64,000 bases of DNA from Holophagales bacterium (GCA_016719485.1 JADJZB010000028.1:62001-126000), one strand, 5' to 3'. Counted from the first letter of the stretch, positions 25,613 to 34,152 are shown. Translations and numbers: made by a program. Notes: a model not told the origin generated them from the letters alone.

Positions 25613-26167
25613 TCAGCTCTTCGCCCGCGGGACGTCCGCGAGGACCTTGTCGACGAGGCGGTCGACCTTGCTCGGGTCGTGCTGGGCGCCCACCTCCACC
25701 GGCCCGGCGGCCCAGCTCCGCCAGTAGAGCTTTCCCGCGCGCGGGTCGCCGATGTCGATGACGAACGTCACGTCCTTGCCGATGGACGAGGAGGCGTAGT
25801 AGCCGACGCCGATCGGCCCCCACGGGTACCAGGCGGCGACCGTCTGGTTCCAACGGATCGCGTCCACGTTCGCGACGCCGATCATGGCCTGCGTGGCGAC
25901 GACGACGTCGGCCGTCTCCTCCGGTGCCGGGGAATAGCCCTTCTCCTTCAGGTGCCGCGTGATCGATGGGACGAAGCGCGTCGCGATGGTCTCGCGGAGC
26001 CCCGGGTCCATCGGGACCTTGTCCTGCGGCGCGACGAGGACGCAGAAGGTCTTCACCTTCGACGCGTCGCGCCCATCGATCCGCTGGGATCCAAACTTCA
26101 TCGACGTGCATCCCACGGCGGCGAGCGTAAAGGCGAGGACGGGCGCGAGGGGGCGGGAGACACGCAT
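25613..26167 (-). CDS. DUF4136-type lipoprotein
   Basis: The signal peptide ends in the lipobox AVGC. The remaining 160 residues match the pattern of DUF4136 lipoproteins: KTFCVLVAPQDK, ETIATRFVPSITRHLKEKGYSPAPEETADVVV, and a C-terminal VIDIGDPRAGKLYWRSWAAG. Function in the outer membrane is unknown. ATG 26167 has AAGGAG 5 bases upstream and starts right at the signal peptide, so the longer in-frame start at 26188 is less likely. Confidence 0.82.
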   Translation of the reverse strand: MRVSRPLAPVLAFTLAAVGCTSMKFGSQRIDGRDASKVKTFCVLVAPQDKVPMDPGLRETIATRFVPSITRHLKEKGYSPAPEETADVVVATQAMIGVANVDAIRWNQTVAAWYPWGPIGVGYYASSSIGKDVTFVIDIGDPRAGKLYWRSWAAGPVEVGAQHDPSKVDRLVDKVLADVPRAKS

Positions 26168-26272
26168 CAGAGCTCCTTGGGACGGCACGAAGCGCCGCCG
26201 CGACGGGAAGTCTAAGCGACCCGTCGCCCGGCATCCCGAAGGGGGGCCGCCCGCTGCCCGCCACTTTTCCGC

Positions 26273-26303
26273 TTGACACGGACCCGGGCTCCTCCCTTAC
26301 CCT
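26273..26303 (+). promoter_or_regulatory. Promoter of the methionine operon
   Basis: TTGACA (26273-26278) and TACCCT (26298-26303) are 19 bases apart, or TTACCC at 18. The predicted start is at about 26310-26312, right at the ATG of the leader ORF. Sequence between the operon and the upstream lipoprotein contains no other clear promoter. Confidence 0.55.
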
Positions 26304-26311
26304 GCACGGCC

Positions 26312-26479
26312 ATGAGCAGCGCCTCAGCCCGCCGCCCGATTCAGGGCGCACCGTCCGGTGCCGCGGCGCTCTCGTCCGCCCTCGTCATTCGCCCGTCCAT
26401 GCGCATGTCGATGAGCATGTGCAGCTCTTCCGCGCTCTCGCAGGAGGAGTCGGGGAACGAGGCGGGCTTGCGAATGTGA
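26312..26479 (+). CDS. Met-rich leader peptide upstream of metY (candidate attenuator ORF)
   Basis: This 55-codon ORF runs from the predicted transcription start to just before a terminator hairpin. Residues 30-37 are MRMSMSMC: four Met codons alternate with Arg or Ser, followed by Cys, and the last codon before the stop is Met again. That clustering is what a ribosome-stalling leader for methionine or sulfur metabolism needs. There is no Shine-Dalgarno at the ATG, consistent with leaderless translation. No protein family is recognised. The alternative is a chance frame over an untranslated riboswitch-like leader. Confidence 0.55.
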   Translation: MSSASARRPIQGAPSGAAALSSALVIRPSMRMSMSMCSSSALSQEESGNEAGLRM

Positions 26480-26515
26480 CGCCCCCAGCGTAACCAGCCG
26501 AACGACGGCAACCCG

Positions 26516-26552
26516 ACCGGCCCTCTCGCGAGAGAGGGCCGGTTTTCGTTTT
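26516..26552 (+). terminator. Perfect terminator hairpin before metY (candidate attenuator)
   Basis: ACCGGCCCTCTC (26516-26527), loop GCGA, and the exact complement (26532-26543) are followed by TTTTCGTTTTC. It stands 36 bases after the leader stop and 33 bases before metY, inside the transcript driven by the promoter at 26273. Termination here would shut off the operon. No competing antiterminator was identified by eye. Confidence 0.8.
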
Positions 26553-26584
26553 CTCCCCCCTCGACGACGACGAAAGGAAGCGCC

Positions 26585-27940
26585 ATGGCCACCTCGACCG
26601 ACACCGCCACCCGCCCCGCCCTCCGCCCCGAGACGCTCGCCATCCACGCCGGCCAGGAAAAGGCCGACTCCGCCACGAACGCCCGCGCCGTTCCAATCTA
26701 CGCGACGACGTCGTACGTGTTCGACAGTCCCGAGCACGCGGCCGACCTCTTCGGCCTGCGCAAGCCGGGCAACATCTACACGCGGATCATGAATCCCACG
26801 ACCGACGTCTTCGAGCGGCGGGTCGCCGCGCTCGAAGGGGGCGTCGCCGCCGTCGCGACGTCGAGCGGCCAGGCCGCGGAGACGCTCGCGATCCTCAACC
26901 TCGCCCGCTCCGGAGAGTCCATCGTCTCCACGACGTCGCTCTACGGCGGGACCTGGGCCCTTTTCGCCCACACCCTGCCGCGCCTCGGCATCACCGTCCG
27001 GTTCGTCGACTCCTCCGGCCCGGAGGGGCCCGCGCGCGTCGCCGCCGCGATCGACGAAACGACGCGGGCGGTCTACGTCGAGACGGTGGGGAACCCGCGC
27101 CTCGACGTGCCGGACTTCCGCGCCCTCGCCGACGTCGCCCACGCGGCGGGGGTCCCGCTCGTCGTCGACAACACGTTCGCCACGCCGCTCCTCTGCCGCC
27201 CCATCGACCACGGCGCCGACGTCGTCCTCCACTCCGCCACGAAGTGGATCGGCGGGCACGGCACGGCGATCGGAGGCGTCGTCGTCGATTCGGGCCGATT
27301 CGACTGGAGCGGCTCGCCGCGCTTTCGGGAGTTCTACTCCGACCCCGAGCCGGCCTACCACGGGCTCTCCTTCTCCGCCCTCGCGCCGGCTGCGTACGCC
27401 GCTCGCCTCCGTGTCGTCCTCCTGCGCGACGTCGGTGCGGCCGTCTCCCCGTTCAACTCGTTCCTCTTCCTCCAGGGGCTCGAGACGCTCCCGCTCCGGA
27501 TCCGCCGCCACTGTGAGAACGCCCTCGCCGTCGCGCGCCACCTCGAGGCGCACCCGGACGTCGCTTGGGTCCGTTACCCGGGTCTCGCGTCCCACCCGAC
27601 GCACGAGACGGCGCGCCGTACGCTCACGGGAGGCTTTGGCGGGGTCCTGACCTTCGGCGTGAAACCCCCGGCCGGCGTTTCCGCCGAGCAGGCCGCGCGG
27701 AACCTGATCGCGCGCCTCAGGCTCTTCTCCCTCGTCGCCAACGTCGGCGACGCCAAGAGCCTCGTCATCCACCCCTGGTCGACGACCCACGAGCAGCTCA
27801 CCGAGGAGGAGCGGCTCGCCGCGGGCGTCTCGCCCGACCTCGTCCGCCTCTCCGTCGGCCTCGAGGACCTCTCCGACCTCCTCACCGACCTCGACGCCTC
27901 CCTCGCGCGCCTCTCCGACGCGCCGGACGGCGCACGATGA
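26585..27940 (+). CDS. metY: O-acetylhomoserine sulfhydrylase
   Basis: A PLP-dependent Cys/Met-metabolism enzyme of 451 residues. Family marks: ETLAIHAGQ at the N-terminus, YTRIMNPTTDVFE, SSGQAAETLAIL, VDNTFATPLLCRP and the PLP lysine in HSATKWIGGHG. MetY converts O-acetylhomoserine and sulfide to homocysteine, matching metX downstream. AAGGAA stands about 7 bases before the ATG. Controlled by the leader and hairpin upstream. The stop overlaps the aspartokinase start (ATGA). Confidence 0.92.
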   Translation: MATSTDTATRPALRPETLAIHAGQEKADSATNARAVPIYATTSYVFDSPEHAADLFGLRKPGNIYTRIMNPTTDVFERRVAALEGGVAAVATSSGQAAETLAILNLARSGESIVSTTSLYGGTWALFAHTLPRLGITVRFVDSSGPEGPARVAAAIDETTRAVYVETVGNPRLDVPDFRALADVAHAAGVPLVVDNTFATPLLCRPIDHGADVVLHSATKWIGGHGTAIGGVVVDSGRFDWSGSPRFREFYSDPEPAYHGLSFSALAPAAYAARLRVVLLRDVGAAVSPFNSFLFLQGLETLPLRIRRHCENALAVARHLEAHPDVAWVRYPGLASHPTHETARRTLTGGFGGVLTFGVKPPAGVSAEQAARNLIARLRLFSLVANVGDAKSLVIHPWSTTHEQLTEEERLAAGVSPDLVRLSVGLEDLSDLLTDLDASLARLSDAPDGAR

Positions 27941-28707
27941 GCGCCGCCCGCGAGACCCTCGTCGTCAAGTTCGGCGGGACGTCGCTCGGCACGCCGGCGC
28001 GGATCCGGCGCGCCGCGCGGCGGGTCGCCGCCCTCGTCTCGGGCGGGCGGAGCGTCGTCGCCGTCGTCAGCGCGATGGGGCACACGACCGACCACATCCT
28101 CGAAACGCTCGGCGCCCTCGAGACCGGGCGCGGAGCCGGCCCGGCGGCGCGGGAGGTCGACCGGGCGCTGGCGACCGGCGAGGACCTTTCCGCGGCCTTT
28201 CTCGCCGCGGCGCTGAACGCCGTCGGCGTCCCCGCCCGGAGCCTCCGGGGAGGCGAGGCGGGCGTGAGGGCCGACGGCGAGTTCGGCGCCGCCCGGGTCG
28301 CCCACGTCGACGTCCGTCGCCTCCGGTCGCTCCTGGCGCGCGGGGTCGTCCCGGTCGTCAGCGGATTCCAGGGAGAGCGGCGCGACCGGGAGACGGCCAC
28401 CCTGGGGCGGGGCGGCTCCGACACGAGCGCCGTCGCCATCGCGGCGGCCCTCGGCGGGGGGGCCTGCCACATCGTCACCGACGTCGACGCCGTCTACGAC
28501 CGCGACCCTCGCCTCCACGCGGACGCCCGCCCGCTGCGGCGCCTCTCCCACGACCAGCTCCTCGTCCTCTCCGGGACGGGCGCGCAGGTCGTTGCGGCCG
28601 AAGCGGCGCGCCTCGCGCAGGCCCACGGCGTGCCGCTCCGCGTCCTGGGCTGGGACGCGCCGGCTCGCGACGAGGAGAGCGGCACGTTCGTCGGGAGCGC
28701 CCCGTGA
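27937..28707 (+). CDS. Aspartokinase, catalytic domain only (no ACT domains)
   Basis: The amino-acid-kinase fold is clear: VVKFGGTSLG, VSAMGHTTD, TLGRGGSDTSAVAIAAALGG and VTDVDAVYDRDPR. At 256 residues it lacks the C-terminal ACT regulatory domains of usual aspartokinases (400-450 residues), so it should not be inhibited by lysine or threonine. It phosphorylates aspartate at the head of the homoserine/methionine route. It overlaps metY by 4 bases and metX by 4 bases, so translation is coupled. Confidence 0.85.
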   Translation: MSAARETLVVKFGGTSLGTPARIRRAARRVAALVSGGRSVVAVVSAMGHTTDHILETLGALETGRGAGPAAREVDRALATGEDLSAAFLAAALNAVGVPARSLRGGEAGVRADGEFGAARVAHVDVRRLRSLLARGVVPVVSGFQGERRDRETATLGRGGSDTSAVAIAAALGGGACHIVTDVDAVYDRDPRLHADARPLRRLSHDQLLVLSGTGAQVVAAEAARLAQAHGVPLRVLGWDAPARDEESGTFVGSAP

Positions 28708-29756
28708 GCGGCCCTCCCGACGCCGCCGCGCTGAAGGAAGGGCTCTCGACGCACCGCGCGGGCGACTTCACGCTCGAGTCGGGCGAGACGCTGCGCGACG
28801 TGCGGCAGGCCTACCGGCTCGAAGGCGAGATCGACGCGGCCGGGGGCAACGTCGTGCTCCTCTTCCATTCCCTCACGGGCTCCCCCGCCGACCTCGGCGG
28901 GTGGAGCCCCTTCGTCGGAGAGGGTCTGCCGATCGACACGCGCCGCTTCGCCGTCCTCGCCCCGAACCTCCTCGGGTCGTGCTACGGCACCCGGTTCCTC
29001 CGCGGAGCAGGTCACGCGGGAACGCCGCTGGCCGTGACGACGCGCGACATGGCACGCCTCGCGGCGCTTCTCGTCGCGGATCTCGGCATCTCGCGTCTCG
29101 CCCTCGTCGCCGGGGGCTCGCTCGGCGGCATGGTCACCCTCGAGTACTGCGCGACTTTCCCGCAAGGATCGCAGGCGGCGATCGCGTTCGCCGCGCCCGC
29201 CTCTCCCACCGCGTGGGGTGCGGCGTGGAATCACGTTCACCGGACGGCGATCGAGGCCGCGCCCCGGTCGGGCCTCGCCCTCGCACGGATGGTCGGAATG
29301 CTCACCTACCGGACGCCGGGGGAGATCGAACGGCGCTTCCGCCCGCCCGCTCCGGCCACCCACCCCGTCCGCGACTATCTCGAGCACCACGGCGTGAAGC
29401 TCGTCCGCCGCTTCACGACGAAGAGCTACCTGACGCTCCTGGACGCCATCGACGCGCACGACGTCGCGAGGGGTCGCGGCAGCGTGGCGCGCGCGCTGTC
29501 TCCCGTCCGGGGATCGCTCTCGGGAGTCGGCATCCCGGGCGATCTCCTCTACCCGCCCGAGGAGGTGCTCCGGTGGACCCGAGCCACCGGTGCCCGCTAC
29601 CGCGAGCTCGCTTCCCCGAGCGGCCACGACGCGTTCCTCCTCGAAACGGACTCGGTCGGGACGATCCTCGCCGAGGCTCTGGGCTCGGAGTCGGCCACGC
29701 CGGTTCCTCGACTTCCGCCCCGCACGCAGCCGAGCCCCTTCTCGGTGCTGGAGTAG
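28704..29756 (+). CDS. metX: Homoserine O-acetyltransferase
   Basis: An alpha/beta hydrolase of 350 residues with MetX marks: FHSLTGSPADLGGW, LAPNLLGSCYGT, the nucleophile elbow GGSLGGM and the catalytic His in SPSGHDAFLLE. It makes the O-acetylhomoserine used by metY. Acetyl rather than succinyl is inferred from the MetY partner; the two donor specificities cannot be separated by eye. GTG 28704 overlaps the aspartokinase stop (GTGA). Confidence 0.9.
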   Translation: MSGPPDAAALKEGLSTHRAGDFTLESGETLRDVRQAYRLEGEIDAAGGNVVLLFHSLTGSPADLGGWSPFVGEGLPIDTRRFAVLAPNLLGSCYGTRFLRGAGHAGTPLAVTTRDMARLAALLVADLGISRLALVAGGSLGGMVTLEYCATFPQGSQAAIAFAAPASPTAWGAAWNHVHRTAIEAAPRSGLALARMVGMLTYRTPGEIERRFRPPAPATHPVRDYLEHHGVKLVRRFTTKSYLTLLDAIDAHDVARGRGSVARALSPVRGSLSGVGIPGDLLYPPEEVLRWTRATGARYRELASPSGHDAFLLETDSVGTILAEALGSESATPVPRLPPRTQPSPFSVLE

Positions 29757-29792
29757 CGCCTCCCGCTGATAACCTCCCCGGCGGATTTCGCC

Positions 29793-31277
29793 ATGCGATC
29801 CGCTCGATCTTCCGTTCCCGCCCGGCGCGTGCCCCTCGGGCTTTTCGTTCTCCTCGCCGCGACCTCCTGCGGCCGAGGGGCATTCAATCCCGCGCCGGCC
29901 CCGCTCCCGGCGGGCGAAACGTGGGTCGCGCACCTCTCGCGCGATCTCGCCCCGTTCTGGCTGAGACCCGAGGCGCTCGGGTCGCCCGTCGGGGCGTTCC
30001 CCACGTTCCGCTGCGACGACGGGACTCTCGTCCAGCCCGACCTCCCGTGCGGCGAGATGCTCGTCGCCGGTCCGTGGGCCTCCTCGCAGCTCGGCAAGGA
30101 GTTCACGCGGATGCGGTCGCGTCAGACGTTCTTCTACGGCGTCGCCTTTCACCTGACCGGGGAAGAGAAGTACCTCGCCCTCGCGAAAGCCGGCGTCGAC
30201 CACTTTCGCGCGCACGCCCTCGACAGGATGGACCGGAGCGCCGTGTCGTGGTGGAAGGACGGTGTTGCGCGCCCGCCCGTCGAGGCGAGGAACTCGCAGG
30301 ATCTCGCCTACGCGAACCTCGGTCTCGCTTTCTACGCCTACCTGACCCGTGATCCGGCATCGCTCGCCGACGCGCTCCTCCTCTACGACGGCATCTTCGA
30401 GCGCTACGACGACCGGACCCGGGGTCTCATCCGCTGGGCTGCGGGAGGTGTCGGCGGAGAGACGGCCCGTGTCGAGCTCGTCGCGCAGCTCGACCAGGTG
30501 AACGCCTACGCCCTGCTCCTCGCCTCCGTCGCCCCCGAGCCGCACCGGACGAAGCTCCGCACGGACCTCGCGCGGATCGCCCGGATACTGATCGACCGGT
30601 TCTGGAGCGAGGAGCTGGGCCTCTTCCGCGGCTCGCTGCACGACCCGCTCGAATCGGGACTCGGCTCCCGGCACACCGACTTCGGCCACACGATCAAGGC
30701 GCTCTGGATGATCGAGCGGACGGGCGCCCTCCTCGGAGACGGGAAGCTCTCCACCTGGGCCCGGGAGCGGATGCCGGGGGTCTTCTCTCGCGCGTTCCTT
30801 CCGCGAGACGGCTGCTGGGCCTCGGGCCTGCGCCGCGACGGGTCGATCGACGCGGGCGTCACGTGGTGGATCGCCGCCGAGCTCGACCAGGCCGCCGCGA
30901 CCCTCGCCCTCACCGACCGCCGGTACACGGGCTACCTCGAAAAGACGTACGCCTGCTGGCTCGACCGGCTCGTCGACCGGGAGAACGGAGAAGTCTGGAG
31001 CTGGATCGACCTCGACAACGCGGCGCGGCGCGGCGCCAAGCAGCACCTCTGGAAGAACGGGTACCACTCCGCCGAGCACGCGCTCGTCTCGTACCTCACG
31101 GCGCAGGAGCTCCACGGAAGACCCGCGAAGCTCCATTTCGCCTTCACGACGACGCCGCCGCTCGAGGAGCTGCGGCCCTACTTCTTCGCCGGCGAGGCGG
31201 TCTCCGTCGAGGAGAGCGTCATCGAGGACCACCCGGAGCGCAAGCGCGTCACCGTCTCCTTCCGCCGACTCCGCTGA
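29793..31277 (+). CDS. Lipoprotein with AGE-type alpha/alpha barrel
   Basis: The signal peptide ends in the lipobox ATSC. The mature 470 residues are all-helical and Trp-rich, with SRQTFFYGVAFHL, SQDLAYANLGLAFYAYL, DFGHTIKALWMIERTG, GVTWWIAAELDQAAATLAL and KNGYHSAEHALVSYL, the pattern of N-acylglucosamine 2-epimerase-like (alpha/alpha)6 barrels, including the His-rich stretches that line the active site. An epimerase or isomerase of sugars exposed at the envelope is possible. There is no Shine-Dalgarno at ATG 29793. The substrate is unknown. Confidence 0.72.
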   Translation: MRSARSSVPARRVPLGLFVLLAATSCGRGAFNPAPAPLPAGETWVAHLSRDLAPFWLRPEALGSPVGAFPTFRCDDGTLVQPDLPCGEMLVAGPWASSQLGKEFTRMRSRQTFFYGVAFHLTGEEKYLALAKAGVDHFRAHALDRMDRSAVSWWKDGVARPPVEARNSQDLAYANLGLAFYAYLTRDPASLADALLLYDGIFERYDDRTRGLIRWAAGGVGGETARVELVAQLDQVNAYALLLASVAPEPHRTKLRTDLARIARILIDRFWSEELGLFRGSLHDPLESGLGSRHTDFGHTIKALWMIERTGALLGDGKLSTWARERMPGVFSRAFLPRDGCWASGLRRDGSIDAGVTWWIAAELDQAAATLALTDRRYTGYLEKTYACWLDRLVDRENGEVWSWIDLDNAARRGAKQHLWKNGYHSAEHALVSYLTAQELHGRPAKLHFAFTTTPPLEELRPYFFAGEAVSVEESVIEDHPERKRVTVSFRRLR

Positions 31278-31294
31278 ATCCGCTGAATCCGCCG

Positions 31295-31314
31295 GCGGGA
31301 TGAGAACATCCCGC
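31295..31314 (+). promoter_or_regulatory. Perfect hairpin directly before the methyltransferase start codon
   Basis: GCGGGATG (31295-31302), loop AGAA, CATCCCGC (31307-31314). The stem ends one base before GTG 31316 and occupies the place of a ribosome binding site. No T run follows, so it is not an ordinary terminator of the upstream gene. Confidence 0.6.
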
Positions 31315-31315
31315 G

Positions 31316-32386
31316 GTGACCTCCGACGCCGCACTCCTCGCATCCCGCATCTCGAACGCCACGCTCGCGGTCCACGACGTCCTCACGATCTACCTCGGCG
31401 AGAAGCTCGGCTTCTACGACGACCTCGCGCGGCACGGCCCCTCCACTGCGTCCGAGCTGGGCGCGCGCACCGGGACCCACGAAAGGTACGTCCGCGAGTG
31501 GCTCGAGCAGCAGGCGGCGGCGGAAATCCTGGGCTGCGAGGATCCGGCCGCACCCGCCGCCGAACGGCGCTTCTTTCTCCCGCCCGGCGCCGCCGAGGTC
31601 CTGACGGAGCGCGACAGCCTCCTCTGGTCCGCCGCGCGGCCCCGCAGCCTCGTCGCCCTCGCGCAGAAGCTGCCGGCGCTGCTGGAGGCGTTCCAGAGCG
31701 GCGAGGGCATTCCAGAAGGCACCGACGACGCGCGGACCGCCCAGGCCGACCTCGGCCGGGCCGCGTTCCTCGGGCTCCTCGCGACGGACTGGATCCCCCG
31801 CATCGCCGACGTGGACGCGCGCCTTCGCGAAGAGCCACCGGCGCGGGTCCTGGACGTCGGCTGCGGCGCCGGATGGGCCTCGATCGCGCTGGCGAAGGGC
31901 TACCCGCTCGCTCGCGTCGACGGCCTCGATCTCGACCCTATCGCCCTCGGCGCGGCCCGCGCGAACGCGGAGGAGCACGGCGTCGGATCGCGCACGGCTT
32001 TTCACGCCGTCGACGCCGCCTCGCCCGACCTGCCCGGAGGCTACGACCTCGTCGTCGCGTTCGAGTCGCTCCACGACATGCCACGCCCGGTCGAGGCCCT
32101 CGGCGCGATGCGCCACCTCGCGTCACCGGCCGGAACGGTCCTCGTCGTCGAGGAGAAGTCCGGCGAGGCCTTCTCCATACCGGCCACCCCGAACGACCGG
32201 CTCAACTACGGCTGGAGCGTCCTGACCTGCCTCTCGTCCGCGATGAACGGTCCCGGCGCGGCGGGAACGGGGACCGTCCTGCGCCGCGAAACCCTCGAAC
32301 GCTATGCCCGCGAAGCCGGCTTCTCGTCGATCGAAGACGCGGGCGTTCCCCACGAGGCCTGGACGTTCTGGCGCATGCGGCCCTGA
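31316..32386 (+). CDS. SAM-dependent methyltransferase with N-terminal winged-helix domain
   Basis: Residues 1-75 form a dimerisation/winged-helix domain (LGFYDDLARHGPSTASELGA, ERYVREWLEQQAAAEIL) like that of the S25/ubiquinone-type methyltransferases. The class I Rossmann core starts near residue 180 with VLDVGCGAGWASIALAKGYP, then GLDLDPIALGAARANA and FESLHDMPRPVEALGAM. The target is unknown; relatives act on small molecules. The start is GTG 31316, directly behind a hairpin and with no Shine-Dalgarno. Confidence 0.85.
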   Translation: MTSDAALLASRISNATLAVHDVLTIYLGEKLGFYDDLARHGPSTASELGARTGTHERYVREWLEQQAAAEILGCEDPAAPAAERRFFLPPGAAEVLTERDSLLWSAARPRSLVALAQKLPALLEAFQSGEGIPEGTDDARTAQADLGRAAFLGLLATDWIPRIADVDARLREEPPARVLDVGCGAGWASIALAKGYPLARVDGLDLDPIALGAARANAEEHGVGSRTAFHAVDAASPDLPGGYDLVVAFESLHDMPRPVEALGAMRHLASPAGTVLVVEEKSGEAFSIPATPNDRLNYGWSVLTCLSSAMNGPGAAGTGTVLRRETLERYAREAGFSSIEDAGVPHEAWTFWRMRP

Positions 32387-32400
32387 GGCCGGACCGGAGC

Positions 32401-33306
32401 CTACTTCAGCCGGTCGCGCAGGAACGTCAGCGTCGCGGCCCAGGCCTTCTCGGCGGCCTTCCGGTTCGCCCCGTCCCGCCCGGCCTGCTGCCTCAGAAAC
32501 CCGTGCCCGGCCCCTTCGTAGACGTTCGCGGCGAACGGCTTTCCGAGCTTCTTCATCTCCGCCTCGGCCGTCGGGATCGTCGCGTTCACGCGCGCGTCGT
32601 CGGCCCCGTAGAGGCCGAGGACGGGCGCGGCGATCTTCGCGTACGCCGCCGCGTCCGCCGGCGACGAGCCGTAATAGACGACGGCGCCGTCCAGCTTCGG
32701 CTGCGCGGCGGCGTAGGCGAAGCTCATCGAGCCGCCCCAGCAGTAGCCGACCGAGGCGCTCTTCCCGTTCGCAGCCGGGAGCTTCAGGGCGTAGTCGCGG
32801 ACGACGTCGAGCCGCGCGGCCACCTGCTCCGGCGTCAGCGTCCGGATCGTCTTCGTCACGTCCGCCCCGAGCCCCTCGGTGCCGCCCCCGTTCGGGCCGA
32901 GGCCCGAGAGGAGGTCGGGAGCGAGCGCGATGAAGCCGTCCTCGGCGAGCTGGTCCGCGACGCCACGAACCCAGTCGGTCAGCCCGTAGACCTCGTGGAT
33001 GACGAGGACGACGCCGGCCTTCGCCTTGGACTCGGGATAGACGACCCAGGTCAGGAGCTTCGTCCCGTCGGCGAGCTTCAGGTCGACCCACTCGCCGTGT
33101 CGCGGGCTCTTCGCGAGCGCCGCCTTCGCGCCCTCGGCGTCGGGCGGGATCGCCTCGTTCGGCGGGAGCGGCGCCGCGGCCGGGGCGGACGTGGCAGTCG
33201 TGGCGGGCGCCGCGTGCGCGTGCCCGGCGTGCGGGTCGGCCTGCGCGAGGACGGGAGCGGTCGACAGAAGCAGGGTGAGGACGATTGCGACGGTCGATCT
33301 CGTCAT
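32401..33306 (-). CDS. Exported dienelactone hydrolase family protein
   Basis: A signal peptide (STVAIVLTLLLSTAPVLAQA) is followed by a His/Ala/Pro-rich linker and an alpha/beta hydrolase of the DLH family: VLVIHEVYGLTDWVRG, the cysteine nucleophile in GYCWGGSMSFAYA, the acid in LYGADDARV and the histidine in EGAGHGFLRQQ. The catalytic triad is complete. The native substrate of exported DLH proteins is generally unknown. ATG 33306 has GGAGGAG 4 bases upstream. It ends 14 bases from the convergent methyltransferase. Confidence 0.88.
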   Translation of the reverse strand: MTRSTVAIVLTLLLSTAPVLAQADPHAGHAHAAPATTATSAPAAAPLPPNEAIPPDAEGAKAALAKSPRHGEWVDLKLADGTKLLTWVVYPESKAKAGVVLVIHEVYGLTDWVRGVADQLAEDGFIALAPDLLSGLGPNGGGTEGLGADVTKTIRTLTPEQVAARLDVVRDYALKLPAANGKSASVGYCWGGSMSFAYAAAQPKLDGAVVYYGSSPADAAAYAKIAAPVLGLYGADDARVNATIPTAEAEMKKLGKPFAANVYEGAGHGFLRQQAGRDGANRKAAEKAWAATLTFLRDRLK

Positions 33307-33399
33307 GGGCTCCTCCGGTTTCCGCTCTCCGCGTCGGGACTGGCGGCCGGATTCTACGGTTGCCCGGGCGGCACTACACTCGGCTCCGGGGAGAGCGTC

Positions 33400-34152
33400 G
33401 TGAGAACTGTCCGGACCGGTCCGCTGGCGTTCACGGTGGAGTTCGACTCGGAGGAGGAGCTCGCCGCAGAGGCGCGGACGAACCTCTCGGCCGGAGGTCT
33501 CCGGCTCCCGACGGCGGAGAAGCTCGGGATCTTCTCGCGACTCTCCCTCGTCCTTCGGCTCGCCGGGGGCGGCGAGGCCGCAGCCAGCGCGACGGTCGTC
33601 GCCCCGCTGCCCGACGGCTTCGCCCTCGCAGTGGACGGCGACACCGCCGTGCTCGTCGAGGCCCTCCGCGCTCACCCGCAGGCCCCGGGGGATGCGGGGC
33701 TCGAGGAAGCCGTCGAGGAAGAAGACGAAGGCCAGGGTGCGCCCCGCGGAAACGTCTGGGACCGCCTCCGCTCGATCTCCCGAATGGAGAAGCTCCTCCT
33801 CGCCCCGAAGGCCGACCGGGTCGAGCGCGCGATCCTCGCCCAGGACTCCGACCCGCAGGTGCTCTACGCGCTCCTGAAGAATCCGCGACTGACCGCCGAC
33901 GAGGTGATCCGGATCGCCAAGTCCCCGTTCCTCACGTTCCAGACGGCCGAGGCGATCATGAAGTCGACGCAGTGGCTTTCGAACCTCGAGGTGCGGGTCG
34001 CTCTCGTGCACAACGCGAAGACTCCACCCGCTTTCGCCATGCGCCTCCTGCACACTCTCCCCGAGTCGGAGGTCAGGACGATCTCCCACGGCGCCGCGAC
34101 GAGCATGGCGCTGAAAGTCGCCGCGCTGAAGAAGCTCCAGGGCTATACGTAG
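33400..34152 (+). CDS. PilZ-like domain protein with C-terminal helical repeats
   Basis: Residues 1-85 resemble a PilZ domain (VEFDSEEELAAEARTNLSAGGLRLPT, then SRLSLVLRL), though the usual RxxxR of c-di-GMP binding is not seen. After an acidic linker, residues 130-250 carry short helical repeats (QVLYALLKNPRLTADEVIRIAKSP, TFQTAEAIMKSTQWLSNLEV, VALVHNAKTPPAFAMRLLH) like leucine-rich-variant or HEAT-type repeats. GTG 33400 has GGGGAGAG upstream. A signalling or adaptor role is likely; c-di-GMP binding is uncertain. Confidence 0.7.
   Translation: MRTVRTGPLAFTVEFDSEEELAAEARTNLSAGGLRLPTAEKLGIFSRLSLVLRLAGGGEAAASATVVAPLPDGFALAVDGDTAVLVEALRAHPQAPGDAGLEEAVEEEDEGQGAPRGNVWDRLRSISRMEKLLLAPKADRVERAILAQDSDPQVLYALLKNPRLTADEVIRIAKSPFLTFQTAEAIMKSTQWLSNLEVRVALVHNAKTPPAFAMRLLHTLPESEVRTISHGAATSMALKVAALKKLQGYT

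Noticed and set aside
26480..26515. SAM riboswitch core before metY (GGCAACC is present)
   Set aside because: The short motif alone is not enough; the rest of the SAM-I helices could not be traced, and the Met-rich frame plus terminator explains the layout better.
31268..31290. Tandem CCGCTGAAT repeat at the end of the lipoprotein gene
   Set aside because: Only two and a half copies of nine bases overlapping the stop codon; too short to call a functional repeat.
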